A stretch of DNA of 64,000 bases, taken from contig NZ_JAIGNT010000002.1 of the NCBI RefSeq assembly GCF_019711635.1, positions 62,001 through 126,000 on the forward strand. Reading direction: 5' to 3'. A model generated the notes under the pieces. The model was given only the letters and a program-made list of their open reading frames with translations, made no database searches and was not told the origin of the DNA. Positions within the stretch are counted from its first letter, which is position 1. Each line of letters begins with the position of its first letter. Shown here in pieces: positions 1-8,781 of the stretch. The translations under genes were made by a program, and so were the position numbers. This DNA is from Qipengyuania huizhouensis (lineage in GTDB: Bacteria; Pseudomonadota; Alphaproteobacteria; Sphingomonadales; Sphingomonadaceae).

Positions 1-2
1 AG

Positions 3-1325
3 CGTGCGTCGGGGCTGCCCTCTGCCGAAGCGAGCGCTTCGGTGACCGAATTCCTCAAGCAGCGGTCGACCAGTTTTTTCACGCCCGACCGCGCCCTTAC
101 AGCGGGAATCGACCTAAGCGTTCCCATCTATTCCGGCGGCGCGGTGAAGAATTCCGTGCGCGCCGCGAAAGAACGGGTGGAAGCTGGCCGGGCCGATCTT
201 CGAGCCACCGAGAGCGCGGTTTTCACCCAGGTGGTGGCCGCGTATATGGATGTGCTTCGCGGGCAGGCTCTCGTATCCTTGTCGGCAAATCAGGTCGACG
301 TGCTGTCGATCGATGTCGAAGCCACCAGCGACCGCTTCGAAATCGGCGATCTGACCCGTACCGACGTGGCCCAATCCGAGGCGCGCCTTGCCTTGGCGCA
401 GGGCGATCTGCGCAGCGCACAGGCCAATCTGATCGCTGCGCGGGAAGATTATATTGCTCTGGTTGGCAAGGCTCCGACTGATTTGCAGGCACCGCCGCCG
501 CTTCCCGGATTGCCGAGCGACGCCGCCACTGCCGTCGAAGTCGCCCTGGAGAACAATCCCGATCTCATCGCTGCACGTGAAAGTGCCGCGGCGGCGGGCT
601 ATGATATAGAGGTTGCAGGTTCCAGCCGCCTGCCCAGCGTGTCGGTTTTTGCCGGTTACGATTACGACAATTATCTCGGCAGCGTCGCGGATGGGCCGCT
701 CGATCCTTCGGACCCCGGAAGCCCCGTCGTTTCCAGCGACCAGTCGGCCACCGCCGCTTCGGCAGGTGTTTCGCTGCGTATCCCGCTTTTCCAGGGCGGC
801 CGTCCCGCAGCCTTGCAGCGGCAGGCGACCGCGCGGGCGACAGCCGCCCTCGAACAGGTCATTGCTGCCGAACGCGACGTGATCGCACAGGTCCGGTCCG
901 CCTATTCGAGCTGGCAGGCGTCCCTCGCCATCATCGAAAGTTCACAAAGCGCAGTTTCCGCAGCGGAGCTGAGCCTGGAAGGCGTGCGGGCCGAAAATTC
1001 GATCGGAAACCGGACGATCCTGGACGTATTGAATGCGGAGCAGGAGCTACTGCAGAGCCGCGTCCAGTTGGTGACCGCGCGGCGCAATGCCTATGTGGCC
1101 GGCTTTTCTCTGCTTGCAGCCATGGGCCGGGCCGAAGCCCGGGACCTCGGCCTTGCCGATGAAGGCGTTCTCTACGATCCGATCGACAATTACGAGCGCG
1201 TGAGCGGGAGCATATGGGACTGGGATCGCGACCCGGCTCCGCAGGCAACGAGCACCAGCACAGTCGATGTCGAGGCACCCACCGCCGATATTCCCGAGAT
1301 TGCCGAGCCGGAAGATACCCCTTAG
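3..1325 (+). CDS. tolC: TolC family outer membrane efflux protein (5' end outside the window)
   Basis: Outer-membrane channel of a type I secretion or RND efflux system. The frame is open to the left edge, so the true start lies outside; about 440 residues are visible. Two tandem outer-membrane-efflux repeats can be recognised: AGIDLSVPIYSGG early and SLRIPLFQGGRPAALQ in the middle, each followed by long helical stretches rich in Ala, Gln and Arg (for example LALAQGDLRSAQANL). This is the usual internal duplication of the family. The C-terminus ends in an acidic Thr/Ser/Pro-rich tail that is probably periplasmic. A PopZ-like gene follows 55 bp downstream on the same strand. The family call is secure; the transport substrate is unknown. 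Confidence 0.92.
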   Translation, partial: RASGLPSAEASASVTEFLKQRSTSFFTPDRALTAGIDLSVPIYSGGAVKNSVRAAKERVEAGRADLRATESAVFTQVVAAYMDVLRGQALVSLSANQVDVLSIDVEATSDRFEIGDLTRTDVAQSEARLALAQGDLRSAQANLIAAREDYIALVGKAPTDLQAPPPLPGLPSDAATAVEVALENNPDLIAARESAAAAGYDIEVAGSSRLPSVSVFAGYDYDNYLGSVADGPLDPSDPGSPVVSSDQSATAASAGVSLRIPLFQGGRPAALQRQATARATAALEQVIAAERDVIAQVRSAYSSWQASLAIIESSQSAVSAAELSLEGVRAENSIGNRTILDVLNAEQELLQSRVQLVTARRNAYVAGFSLLAAMGRAEARDLGLADEGVLYDPIDNYERVSGSIWDWDRDPAPQATSTSTVDVEAPTADIPEIAEPEDTP

Positions 1326-1380
1326 CAATAAAGCAGGTCCCGATTCGGGATTGCGATAGAGCCAAGGGGTAGGGCGCAAG

Positions 1381-1875
1381 ATGCAGAACCACGACGAACC
1401 GTCGGTCGAGGAAATCCTCGACTCTATCAAGAAGGTGATCGCGCGCGACAGCGTGACGCGCGCGGAGACGCCGCAACGCCGTCGCGGGCTGGTCGCGGGC
1501 GGCGCCGACTCGAACGGTCCGGATGAGGACGAAGACGTTCTCGAACTTGGTGCGGGGCTCGAAGAAGACCTGATCATCGAAGACAATGCCGGCCTCGATG
1601 CCATCTATGGCGAGGAACCCGGCGAGGATGAGGACGAAGGTCTGATCGCCGACGCCACGCGAAGTGCGATGCAGCAGAACTTCGCTGCGCTCACCATGCT
1701 CTCCAAGCCCGGCAAGCAACCCCAGATCGTGCGCCAGGGTGAGACTTCGCTCGAAGGGCTGGTGCGCGACATGCTGCGCCCCATGCTCGCCAAATGGCTG
1801 GACGAGAATCTGCCGGGCATGGTCGAAGACCTGGTCAAGGCAGAGATCGCCCGGATCGCCGGGAAGAAGCGCTAA
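1381..1875 (+). CDS. PopZ-like DUF2497 protein
   Basis: 164 residues. The N-terminus has the short conserved motif PSVEEILDSIKKVIARD. The middle (about residues 45-95) is very acidic and low in complexity. The C-terminus (about 122-164) is a helical segment, LRPMLAKWLDENLPGMVEDL, ending in basic residues. This layout of N-terminal helix, acidic disordered linker and C-terminal oligomerisation region is that of DUF2497/PopZ, the polar organising protein that in Caulobacter captures ParB-bound origins. The PopZ role is inferred from family architecture. It lies 11 kb from the probable origin and about 18 kb from the nearest parS. The ATG start has an AGGG-containing leader. Confidence 0.8.
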   Translation: MQNHDEPSVEEILDSIKKVIARDSVTRAETPQRRRGLVAGGADSNGPDEDEDVLELGAGLEEDLIIEDNAGLDAIYGEEPGEDEDEGLIADATRSAMQQNFAALTMLSKPGKQPQIVRQGETSLEGLVRDMLRPMLAKWLDENLPGMVEDLVKAEIARIAGKKR

Positions 1876-1917
1876 ACCCCTTACCTTGCGCACGGTTGCG
1901 CGCTACACCGCGCAGCC

Positions 1918-4026
1918 ATGACAACACGCAACAGGGTCGCATTCCCGCTCGCCAGCGCATTTGCGCTTTTCGCCACGCCGCTCGCCGCGCAGGATGCGGC
2001 CAGGCCGATGCAGGCCGAAGACCTGGTGACCATGCCCCGCCTTGGCAGCCCGACCGTTTCGCCGGACGGGTCCATGGCAATCTATTCCGTCACCACGACG
2101 GACAGCGAAACCTACGAACGCTCCGGGCAGATGTACCTGCGTTCGCTCGTGAACCGGAATGCTGCACCGGTTGCGCTCGATCTCGAAGGAAGCAGCGCAA
2201 GCTTCGGCGGCGACGGGTGGCTCTACTATATGGCCGGCGGTGCTGGCGGCGACACGATGCAGGTCTGGCGCGCAAGGATCGGCGCAAACGGAACGGTAAC
2301 GGCGAAGTCGCAGGTTACCGATGTTACCCGCGGAGTGAATGGATACAGCATTGCAGATAGCGGCGACAAGATCGCGATCTGGACGGATGTGGCACGCAGC
2401 TGCGCCGAATTGTCGTGCGACGATAGCGCCAAACCCTATCTTCCGGGCCCGGGTGACGGGCGCCTCTACGAAGGCGATGACGGCTTCTATCGCCATTGGG
2501 ACACATGGGAAACGCCGGGAACCTATAGCCGCGTATTCACCGCCGATTTGGTAGACGGCATAGCCGAAGGTGATTTCACTCCAGCAGATGGACCACTGGG
2601 TGCAGGCGGACCGCAAGGGGATACGCCGACCATGCCTTTCGGCGGCGACGAAGATATAGCCTGGGCTCCAGACGGGTCGGGCCTGTATTTCGTGGCGCGC
2701 GAAGGCGGGGCCAGCGAACCCTATTCGACAAATCTCGACATCTGGTGGTCCGATCTTTCCGGTGCGGCTCCGACCAACCTTACCGCCGCCAATGAAGCGC
2801 TTGATGCGCTGCCGACCCCGTCGCCCGACGGCCAGTATCTCGCCTATGTCGCAATGGCGCGGCCTGGCTATGAAAGCGACCGGCAGGTGGTCATGCTGCG
2901 CGATCTGCAGAGCGGCGTCACCACCGCATTGACCGCCGATTTCGACCGCAGCTTCGGTTCGCTCGCATGGACGCCCGATTCGCGCTGGCTGGTCGCAACG
3001 GCGCAGGATGTTCTCGACACACCGGCCTATCGCATCGATCCGCGCAGCGGCGCCGTGGAAGAGCTCGACCTGATGGCGGGCAACGAAGCCCATATCGGCA
3101 ATGTCACACCGCTGGCGGACGGAGACTTGCTGTTCACTCGCGATTCCATCGGCGCCCCGGCCGAGATGTTCCTGTCCAGCGATTGGGGCCAGGCGGAACC
3201 GCTTACGCAGGTAGCCAGCCCCACGGTGGGCAAGTTCGCACCGGTATCGGTCGAGCGGTTCAGCTTCTCCGGCGCAAATGGCGATACCGTATGGGGCCAG
3301 ATCACCAAGCTGGAAGGGCAAACCGGCAAGATGCCGGCCATCCTTTACGTGCATGGCGGCCCCCAGGGCTCCTTCAACGACGGCTGGTCCAGCCGCTGGA
3401 ATCCGCGCGTTCTCGCGAGCCAGGGCTATGCGGTGATTTCGGTCGATTTCCACGGCTCGACCGGATACGGGCAAGCCTTCACCGACAGCATCAATCGCGA
3501 CTGGGGCGGAAAACCGCTCGAAGACCTGCAGCTGGGCCTTGCTGCGGCGCTCGAACGTGACGGCCAGATCGACGGCAGCCGTGCCTGCGCCATGGGGGCG
3601 AGCTACGGAGGCTATATGATGAACTGGATAGCAGGCAACTGGCCCGACCGGTTCGATTGCCTCGTGCAGCATGACGGCCTCTTCGACATGCGCAGCTTCT
3701 ATTACACGACCGAAGAACTGTGGTTTCCCAAGTGGGATTTCGGCGGCAGCTATTCCGAAAACAGCGAACTCTACGAACGCTGGAACCCGGTGAACCATGT
3801 CGACAAGTGGAAGACCCCGATGCTCGTTGTTACCGGCCAGAAGGACTTCCGTGTGCCCTATAGCCAGGGTCTCGCCAGCTTCACTGCCCTGCAAGAGCGC
3901 CAGATCCCGAGCCAGCTGCTTGTCTTCCCGGAAGAAAATCACTGGGTGCTCGGCGCGAAGAACTCGCTGCAATGGCACAATACGGTCTTTGCCTGGCTCG
4001 ACCGCTGGCTGAAACCGGATGAGTAA
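1918..4026 (+). CDS. S9 family prolyl-oligopeptidase-type serine peptidase, exported
   Basis: 702 residues with a clear Sec signal peptide (basic MTTRNR, hydrophobic core, LAAQ cleavage region near residue 25). The N-terminal two-thirds has WD40/TolB-like beta-propeller features ([22 protein letters not shown]). The C-terminal alpha/beta-hydrolase domain has the nucleophile motif GASYGGYM with Ser562, then Asp643 in GQKDFRVP and His675 in ENHW, a complete S9 triad. It probably degrades peptides in the periplasm. The stop overlaps the next start by 8 bp (ATGAGTAA), so the two genes are probably cotranscribed. The long opposite-strand frame across this gene is a shadow. Confidence 0.93.
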   Translation: MTTRNRVAFPLASAFALFATPLAAQDAARPMQAEDLVTMPRLGSPTVSPDGSMAIYSVTTTDSETYERSGQMYLRSLVNRNAAPVALDLEGSSASFGGDGWLYYMAGGAGGDTMQVWRARIGANGTVTAKSQVTDVTRGVNGYSIADSGDKIAIWTDVARSCAELSCDDSAKPYLPGPGDGRLYEGDDGFYRHWDTWETPGTYSRVFTADLVDGIAEGDFTPADGPLGAGGPQGDTPTMPFGGDEDIAWAPDGSGLYFVAREGGASEPYSTNLDIWWSDLSGAAPTNLTAANEALDALPTPSPDGQYLAYVAMARPGYESDRQVVMLRDLQSGVTTALTADFDRSFGSLAWTPDSRWLVATAQDVLDTPAYRIDPRSGAVEELDLMAGNEAHIGNVTPLADGDLLFTRDSIGAPAEMFLSSDWGQAEPLTQVASPTVGKFAPVSVERFSFSGANGDTVWGQITKLEGQTGKMPAILYVHGGPQGSFNDGWSSRWNPRVLASQGYAVISVDFHGSTGYGQAFTDSINRDWGGKPLEDLQLGLAAALERDGQIDGSRACAMGASYGGYMMNWIAGNWPDRFDCLVQHDGLFDMRSFYYTTEELWFPKWDFGGSYSENSELYERWNPVNHVDKWKTPMLVVTGQKDFRVPYSQGLASFTALQERQIPSQLLVFPEENHWVLGAKNSLQWHNTVFAWLDRWLKPDE

Positions 4027-4393
4027 AAGAGGCCTCGCAAAGGCCGAAAACGCACTCGCCAAGATTGGCGGCGAGACGGTCGAGCGGCAAATCTTCCTCT
4101 GCGCGGTCAGCGAAAAACAGAAATGCTGTTCACGCGAAGACGGCAAGGCAGCCTGGAACTACCTCAAGAAACGGCTCAAGGAGCTGGGGCTCGTCGGACG
4201 GGGCGGAACCGTTCAGCGAACCAAGGCCGACTGCCTGCAAATCTGCGCGCACGGACCCATCGCGGTCGTTTGGCCGGAGAACGTCTGGTACCATTCCTGC
4301 ACCGAGGAAGTGCTCGAAGCGATCATCCAGCGCCACCTTATCGGCGGCGTTCCGGTTGAAGAGTATCGCCTGCGGGGGGTGGACGAGGCCTAA
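4019..4393 (+). CDS. (2Fe-2S) ferredoxin domain-containing protein, thioredoxin-like fold
   Basis: 124 residues. The spacing [12 protein letters not shown] near residues 27-38, then CLQICAHGP, matches the thioredoxin-like 2Fe-2S ferredoxin family (compare NuoE and Aquifex-type ferredoxins), where four Cys hold the cluster. A further WYHSC follows. It begins inside the end of the S9 peptidase gene with an 8-bp overlap, which suggests translational coupling rather than a shared biochemical role. It ends 4 bp into a convergent membrane-protein gene. The redox partner is not visible from the context. Confidence 0.85.
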   Translation: MSKRGLAKAENALAKIGGETVERQIFLCAVSEKQKCCSREDGKAAWNYLKKRLKELGLVGRGGTVQRTKADCLQICAHGPIAVVWPENVWYHSCTEEVLEAIIQRHLIGGVPVEEYRLRGVDEA

Positions 4394-4686
4394 TCCTCGT
4401 CGATGGAATTGTCCGGCAGGCGGTTGTCGACCGCTTCGTCATGCCCCGTTCCCGAGGACAGGAATACCAGTCCCATCAGCGCCCCGGTCAGCAACATCGT
4501 GAAGCCGATGCCGAGCGCCGTGGCAATGTAGAAATGCACCGACACATCCTCGAACTTCCATAGCAACGCCATGGCGATTGCGACGAGTCCGACGGTCAGC
4601 AGGAACAGGAAGCGCATGATCCGGCGATAGCGCGCCCAGGCGAAGGCCGCCGCCTTCGGATCGTCGAGAGGTGATTTGTCTACCAT
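4390..4686 (-). CDS. small two-helix membrane protein, unknown function
   Basis: 98 residues from the ATG at 4686 ([15 protein letters not shown]); an upstream in-frame start would add only arginine-rich residues without family character. Two hydrophobic helices are evident: about residues 22-44 ([18 protein letters not shown]) and 53-79 ([20 protein letters not shown]). An acidic tail is probably cytoplasmic. It is convergent with the ferredoxin-like gene (4-bp overlap) and divergent from the CBS gene. I do not recognise a named family; similar short inner-membrane proteins are common in sphingomonads. Confidence 0.75.
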   Translation of the reverse strand: MVDKSPLDDPKAAAFAWARYRRIMRFLFLLTVGLVAIAMALLWKFEDVSVHFYIATALGIGFTMLLTGALMGLVFLSSGTGHDEAVDNRLPDNSIDED

Positions 4687-4795
4687 GACCGATCTAATGG
4701 CGCGCCGGGGACAAGCTTTCAACGGGGCGTCTGTGCCCGGCTGGCCAATTCATGGTATCAATGGCATTCTGCAACACGGAACTGAGGAGGCAGGC

Positions 4796-5227
4796 ATGAA
4801 CATCGGAAAACTTATCGAGGGTCGCACGAGTGCAGACATTATTTCGATCGATGTCGACAGGCCGGTCCGCGACGCAGTTGGCCTGCTCGCAGCCAAACGC
4901 ATCGGCGCCCTTCCGGTTATGGCAGGCGGTTCCGTTGTTGGGATTTTTTCCGAACGCGATGTGATTTATCGCCTTGCCGAGGAAGGACAGAGCTGCCTCG
5001 ACAAACCTGTCGGCCAAGTGATGACGTCCCCCGCCATTACGGCAAACCGCGAGACAGCAATTCTCGATGCCCTGGCGCTCATGACCAAGCGGCGGATCCG
5101 GCATTTGCCGGTAGTCGAGGGATCTGCGATGTGCGGCTTCATTTCCATCGGCGACCTCGTCAAGGCTCGCCTCGACGAAATCCAACACGAAGCCGAAGCC
5201 ATGCGCGAATATATCCGGACTGCTTGA
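4796..5227 (+). CDS. CBS domain-containing protein (stand-alone CBS pair)
   Basis: 143 residues. The start is set by a strong Shine-Dalgarno GAGGAGG at 4784-4790, 5 nt before the ATG (MNIGKLIEGR); longer in-frame starts lack one. Two CBS motifs are visible, DAVGLLAAKRIGALPVM with VVGIFSERDVIYRL, and DALALMTKRRIRHLPVV with GFISIGDLVKARL. These pairs bind adenine nucleotides and act as regulatory modules. The C-terminus is a short helix. No effector domain is fused and no partner is obvious next door, so the regulated target is unknown. Confidence 0.88.
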   Translation: MNIGKLIEGRTSADIISIDVDRPVRDAVGLLAAKRIGALPVMAGGSVVGIFSERDVIYRLAEEGQSCLDKPVGQVMTSPAITANRETAILDALALMTKRRIRHLPVVEGSAMCGFISIGDLVKARLDEIQHEAEAMREYIRTA

Positions 5228-5258
5228 GCCCGGGCCTCACACTTCCTACATCCCCTGC

Positions 5259-5588
5259 ATGGCCGAAATGCTCACCCTTACTCCAGCCGCTGCGAAGCGC
5301 GTCGCCGCCATTGCCGAAAAGCAGGCCAAGCCGGCAATCCTTCGCCTGTCGGTGGAAGGCGGGGGATGCTCTGGCTTCCAGTACAAGTTCGATCTTGCCG
5401 AGGGTGCCGAGGAAGACGATTCAGTCAGCGATACCGATGGTGTTCGGCTTGTCGTCGATCCCATAAGTCTCGATCTCGTGGCCGGAAGCGTCGTGGACTT
5501 CGTCGAATCGCTTGGCGGTGCCGCCTTTCGGGTCGAGAATCCCAATGCAGCCGCCGGATGTGGCTGCGGTTCCAGTTTCGGGATTTAG
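5259..5588 (+). CDS. erpA: Iron-sulfur cluster insertion protein ErpA (HesB/IscA family)
   Basis: 109 residues, normal for A-type carriers. It opens with LTPAAAKRVAAIAEKQ and carries the three conserved cluster-binding cysteines, one in GGGCSGFQYKF and two in the C-terminal CGCGSSF. It would pass 2Fe-2S or 4Fe-4S clusters to apoproteins in the cytosol. It sits 31 bp after the CBS gene and just before exonuclease III, a pairing I recall from alphaproteobacteria. Distinguishing ErpA from IscA by sequence alone is soft; the absence of isc or suf genes nearby favours ErpA. Confidence 0.85.
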   Translation: MAEMLTLTPAAAKRVAAIAEKQAKPAILRLSVEGGGCSGFQYKFDLAEGAEEDDSVSDTDGVRLVVDPISLDLVAGSVVDFVESLGGAAFRVENPNAAAGCGCGSSFGI

Positions 5589-5626
5589 GTTAGACCCGCG
5601 ACGCTGCTTCGGGCATGGATCGGTCC

Positions 5627-6412
5627 ATGCGTATTTCCAGCTTCAACATCAACGGTATCAAGGCCCGCCTGCCGCGCCTGCTCGAGTGGCTCGACGAGAC
5701 CCGTCCAACTGTCGCCTGCCTGCAGGAAATCAAGACCATGGACGACGGCTTTCCAGCCGACGAGTTCGAGAAGATCGGCTATCAGGCCATCTGGCACGGC
5801 CAGAAGAGCTTCAACGGTGTTGCAATTCTCGCCGACGGAGTGAAGCCGATCGAAGTGCAGCGCGGGCTGGGCATCAATGGACCGAAGGACGGCGAGGGCG
5901 AGCAGGCCCGTTACCTCGAGGCAGAGGTGAACGGCGTCCGCATCTGTAATCTCTACCTGCCCAACGGCAATCCGCATCCAGGCCCGAAATTCGAATACAA
6001 GCTCGCATGGATGGAACGGCTGCGCGATCGCATGCGCGCCATCTGGGACGAGGAAATCCCTGCTGTGGTGCTGGGCGACTATAACGTGATACCTGAAGAC
6101 AAGGACGTCTGGTCGCCTAAGGCGATGGCCAGCGACGCCTTGATGCAGCCCGAATCTCGCAATGCCTACAAGCGAATGCTGGCCGATGGCTGGACCGACG
6201 CGATCGATACGCTCAACCCGCGGGGAGGCGTGTGGACCTACTGGGATTACCAGGCCGGTGCATGGCAGCGCGACCACGGGTTCCGGATCGACCACTTGCT
6301 GCTTTCGCCAGAGCTGGCCGACCGGATGATCGCCGCCGGTGTCGACAAGGAATATCGCGGGCGGGAGAAGGCCAGCGACCACACACCGGTCTGGGTCGAA
6401 ATTTCCGACTGA
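5627..6412 (+). CDS. xth: Exodeoxyribonuclease III (AP endonuclease)
   Basis: 261 residues from the ATG at 5627 (MRISSFNINGIK); an ATG 12 nt earlier would add only MDRS. ExoIII motifs are in order: NING with LQEIKT (Glu34, metal ligand), YLPNGNP, GDYNVIPEDKDVW (catalytic Asp and Asn), and the C-terminal SDHTPVWVEI with the catalytic His. It repairs abasic sites and trims 3' ends in base-excision repair. It is the last rightward gene before a convergent junction with the cell-wall hydrolase; a hairpin lies between them. Confidence 0.95.
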   Translation: MRISSFNINGIKARLPRLLEWLDETRPTVACLQEIKTMDDGFPADEFEKIGYQAIWHGQKSFNGVAILADGVKPIEVQRGLGINGPKDGEGEQARYLEAEVNGVRICNLYLPNGNPHPGPKFEYKLAWMERLRDRMRAIWDEEIPAVVLGDYNVIPEDKDVWSPKAMASDALMQPESRNAYKRMLADGWTDAIDTLNPRGGVWTYWDYQAGAWQRDHGFRIDHLLLSPELADRMIAAGVDKEYRGREKASDHTPVWVEISD

Positions 6413-6427
6413 TGTATCAACGACAAA

Positions 6428-6453
6428 GGGCCGCCGCTTGGTAGCGACGGCCC
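6428..6453 (-). terminator. hairpin terminator between convergent xth and cell-wall hydrolase
   Basis: A 10-bp stem with one mismatch (GGGCCGCCGC at 6428-6437, GCGACGGCCC at 6444-6453) and a 6-nt loop lies between two convergent genes. Read on the minus strand, the stem is followed by CTTTGTCGTT, so it best serves the hydrolase gene. On the plus strand there is no T-run. Confidence 0.6.
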
Positions 6454-6474
6454 CTGAGCGCTTGCCGCATTCAA

Positions 6475-7116
6475 TCAGCGATAGAAGATGTGCGTATTGA
6501 TGGTCGCGCGGGCGACCTTCTTGCGGGCCCAGCTGGGCCTTACATATTTTGCGTGGAAATAAAGCGAATCATCCGCTTCGCTATCCCACAGGCCCTGGTG
6601 GGCTATCCGGGCGATAGCTGTCGCGCGCTTCCACGCGTTCGACCCAGTCTTGATTCGGGGCATCGTGCCACCGCGCACGAAACTGAATTGCGCGCGTTGA
6701 TAGACCACACCGCAATAGCTGGAAGGAAAGCTGCTGGATTCGCTGCGGTTGATGACCACCTGCGCCACGGCCAGCTGGCCAGACAGCGGCTCACCGCGCG
6801 ATTCGAAATATACTGCGCCGGCAAGGCAGCGCATCTCATCGGAAAGTTCACCCGAAGCCGGCATTTGGGCCACGAGTTCGCGCAGGCTGTTCGCCTGCGG
6901 CACGTTTCCTGGAAATTCTGCTGTGGCTTCCTCGGGAAGCTCCTGGACCACTTCTTCGCTGACGAAGACCGGAACCACCTCTTCAGTGAGGGCAGTTTCT
7001 TCGGTGGTGGTCTCTACGGTCGCTTCAGCGACCTCGGCGCCGGTTTCTTCCGCACCGGCAAACGTTGCAATCATAGTTGCGGCGGCAGCCGCAATTCCAA
7101 AAAGTGATTTACGCAT
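6475..7116 (-). CDS. Cell wall hydrolase, SleB-type (Hydrolase_2), exported
   Basis: 213 residues. A signal peptide covers about residues 1-22 (hydrophobic AAAAATMIATFAGA). A Glu/Val/Thr-rich low-complexity spacer follows (about 23-80). The C-terminal SleB/CwlJ domain begins at MRCLAGAVYFESRGEPLSG, with the conserved Glu of YFESRGE and the later FSFVRGG and SLYFHA motifs. It is expected to cleave peptidoglycan in the periplasm. A good promoter-like sequence lies about 170 nt upstream, past the end of the DUF1491 gene, so it probably has its own transcript. Confidence 0.9.
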   Translation of the reverse strand: MRKSLFGIAAAAATMIATFAGAEETGAEVAEATVETTTEETALTEEVVPVFVSEEVVQELPEEATAEFPGNVPQANSLRELVAQMPASGELSDEMRCLAGAVYFESRGEPLSGQLAVAQVVINRSESSSFPSSYCGVVYQRAQFSFVRGGTMPRIKTGSNAWKRATAIARIAHQGLWDSEADDSLYFHAKYVRPSWARKKVARATINTHIFYR

Positions 7117-7285
7117 GATCCCGCTTATCTGGGCGGTGAGTAGCTGCGCAGGCTGGGATCCGGTGCGCGTTATATGCGTCTTTAAACTTGGATCCGTTTG
7201 CGGGCCTGCCGCTTGCTCCCCGTCTGCGCGCTAGTCCGTCGACACCATTGCCAACCCGACCGCCTGCGCATCGAAGCTGGCGGGC

Positions 7286-7313
7286 CAAATAGTCACATTT
7301 GAAACTGTGTCAA
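7286..7313 (-). promoter_or_regulatory. sigma70-like promoter for the cell-wall hydrolase gene
   Basis: On the minus strand a perfect -35 TTGACA (7313-7308) is followed after 16 nt by TATTTG (7291-7286). It lies in the 198-bp gap between the DUF1491 gene and the hydrolase start at 7116, pointing at the hydrolase. It would leave a leader of about 160 nt. A second TATAAC hexamer lies closer to the gene, without an evident -35. Confidence 0.5.
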
Positions 7314-7314
7314 G

Positions 7315-7656
7315 TTAACGCGCGCCGGGATCTATCAACCGTTCCACTTCGGGACCATCGAGTTCGATGAACCAGCAATCCGAATCCTGACGCTGCCTTC
7401 TGGCAATATAATCGTAGAATTCTTGAGCGTTTTCCTCGTCTTGTTCGCGAGTGCAGACGAAGGTGCGGGAGCCATCCATCTGCGGCATCCGCTCCCACAG
7501 GCGGGTATTTTTGCCACCATTTGTGGTTAATATCACAAGCGTTCCGGCATCACGTTCGCCCTTCTGCAAAACCATTCCAAAACCCCCGAGGGCTTGGACA
7601 AGTTTAAGCAATCCCGCGACTTCAAGGTGAGCCGGAAGCCTCTGATCACCAGTCAC
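7315..7656 (-). CDS. DUF1491 family protein
   Basis: 113 residues with a GTG start. It matches what I recall of DUF1491: RLPAHLEVAGLLKLVQALGG, then VLQKGERDAGTLVIL, and a C-terminal WFIELDGPEVERLIDPGA. The family is small, soluble, alphaproteobacterial and of unknown function. Its start overlaps the thioesterase stop by 4 bp, so it is translationally coupled at the end of an hpf-thioesterase-DUF1491 run. No catalytic motif is apparent. Confidence 0.85.
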   Translation of the reverse strand: MTGDQRLPAHLEVAGLLKLVQALGGFGMVLQKGERDAGTLVILTTNGGKNTRLWERMPQMDGSRTFVCTREQDEENAQEFYDYIARRQRQDSDCWFIELDGPEVERLIDPGAR

Positions 7657-8111
7657 GCTGCGTATCCGGGCAAGCTCGACAGCGGGATACGGGATTTCAT
7701 GAAAGTCCCGGTGCCCCGGCCGATTTCCTCCCCTTCGGCATCGACGAGCTTCGATTCGGCAACGAAGACCCGGCGGCGACCGCTGATCCAGCGCCCTTCC
7801 GCCACGACTTTCCCCTCGCGTACCGGCTTGGTGAAGTGGAGATTGAACGACGTCGTAAGGAGGAATCGGTCGGTCACCAGCGTGTTTGCGGCATAGAAGG
7901 CCGCATCGTCGAGCATCTTGAAATAGATGGTACCGTGCGCCGCACCGGCGGCATGATAGACTGATTCGGTGACTTCGAACGTAATACGTGCCGTGCCTTC
8001 GCCCGTAACCTCAAGCGTCGAATCGAAAAGTGCATTGACCGGAGCGGAAGAATAAAGACCTTCGAGCGCCCGCCAATGAAGTTCGGCTCCGCTGCCTGAC
8101 GCTCCGCCCAT
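7653..8111 (-). CDS. PaaI-type hotdog-fold thioesterase
   Basis: 152 residues, the usual size for a hotdog thioesterase. The core helix motif AAGAAHGTIYFKMLDDAAFYAAN is of the PaaI/YbdB type, followed by the beta strands FLLTTSFNLHFTKPVREGKVVAEG and a C-terminal GRGTGTFMKS. It would hydrolyse an acyl-CoA thioester; the substrate cannot be told. AGAGGAAAG directly precedes the ATG. It is coupled to DUF1491 downstream and separated from hpf upstream by 20 bp. Confidence 0.87.
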   Translation of the reverse strand: MGGASGSGAELHWRALEGLYSSAPVNALFDSTLEVTGEGTARITFEVTESVYHAAGAAHGTIYFKMLDDAAFYAANTLVTDRFLLTTSFNLHFTKPVREGKVVAEGRWISGRRRVFVAESKLVDAEGEEIGRGTGTFMKSRIPLSSLPGYAA

Positions 8112-8131
8112 CTTTCCTCTCGAATCCCTAA

Positions 8132-8704
8132 TCAGCTGCGGGGTTCGACCCAGCCGATCGAACCATCGGCACGGCGGTAAACCATATTGTGCACCTCGGT
8201 AGCCCCGTTCTTGAACAGCAGTGCGTTAGCATTCTGCAAATCCAGAAGCATGACCGCATCCGCAACCGAGCATTCCGGGATCATGGCACTGGTTTCGGCA
8301 ATGACTGGCGGGCTGTCATGCTCGACCTCGTCCTCATTGTCGGGCTCTGGAGCGGCGAAAATGGTGTAGGCGGCTTCCTGTTCGCGCATAGCGTGGTCGG
8401 CCTGCTCATGTCGATCCTTGATCCGGCGCTTGTAACGGCGCAGCTGCTTTTCGATCTTCGCTGCCGCCTGGTCGAACGCCTGATGGACATCATGTGCCTC
8501 GGCATGACCCTTCAGGATCAGGCCCTGCATGACGTGCGTGACGATATCGGAAGAAAAAGCACCGCCTGCCGCCTTGCCGAAAGTGACATTACTCGAAATG
8601 GCGCGATTGAAATATTTCGCGACGATGCCCTGCATTCGGTCCTCGACATGGGTCTGCAAGGCTGCGCCGGTGTCGATCTGGTGGCCCGAAACACGGATAT
8701 CCAT
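8132..8704 (-). CDS. hpf: Ribosome hibernation promoting factor, long form
   Basis: 190 residues, long-form Hpf/RaiA. The N-terminal S30AE domain (about 1-105) starts MDIRVSGHQIDTGAAL and carries the basic helix KIEKQLRRYKRRIKDRH. A linker follows, then the C-terminal dimerisation domain (about 135-190), with ALLFKNGATEVHNMVYRR and ending in GSIGWVEPRS. Long Hpf pairs 70S ribosomes into 100S dimers in stationary phase or under stress. It heads the leftward thioesterase-DUF1491 run. Confidence 0.95.
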   Translation of the reverse strand: MDIRVSGHQIDTGAALQTHVEDRMQGIVAKYFNRAISSNVTFGKAAGGAFSSDIVTHVMQGLILKGHAEAHDVHQAFDQAAAKIEKQLRRYKRRIKDRHEQADHAMREQEAAYTIFAAPEPDNEDEVEHDSPPVIAETSAMIPECSVADAVMLLDLQNANALLFKNGATEVHNMVYRRADGSIGWVEPRS

Positions 8705-8781
8705 AAAGTCTTTCTCCTTATATCGCGCCCCGGCTTTTCCTCTCGCCCGGCTCCGCCCGGACGGAATGCAGGGCCATGACC

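Noticed and set aside
1903..4146. A 747-codon open frame antisense to the S9 peptidase
   Set aside because: The plus-strand frame has a signal peptide and a full catalytic triad; the antisense frame has no family character and is a GC-driven shadow.
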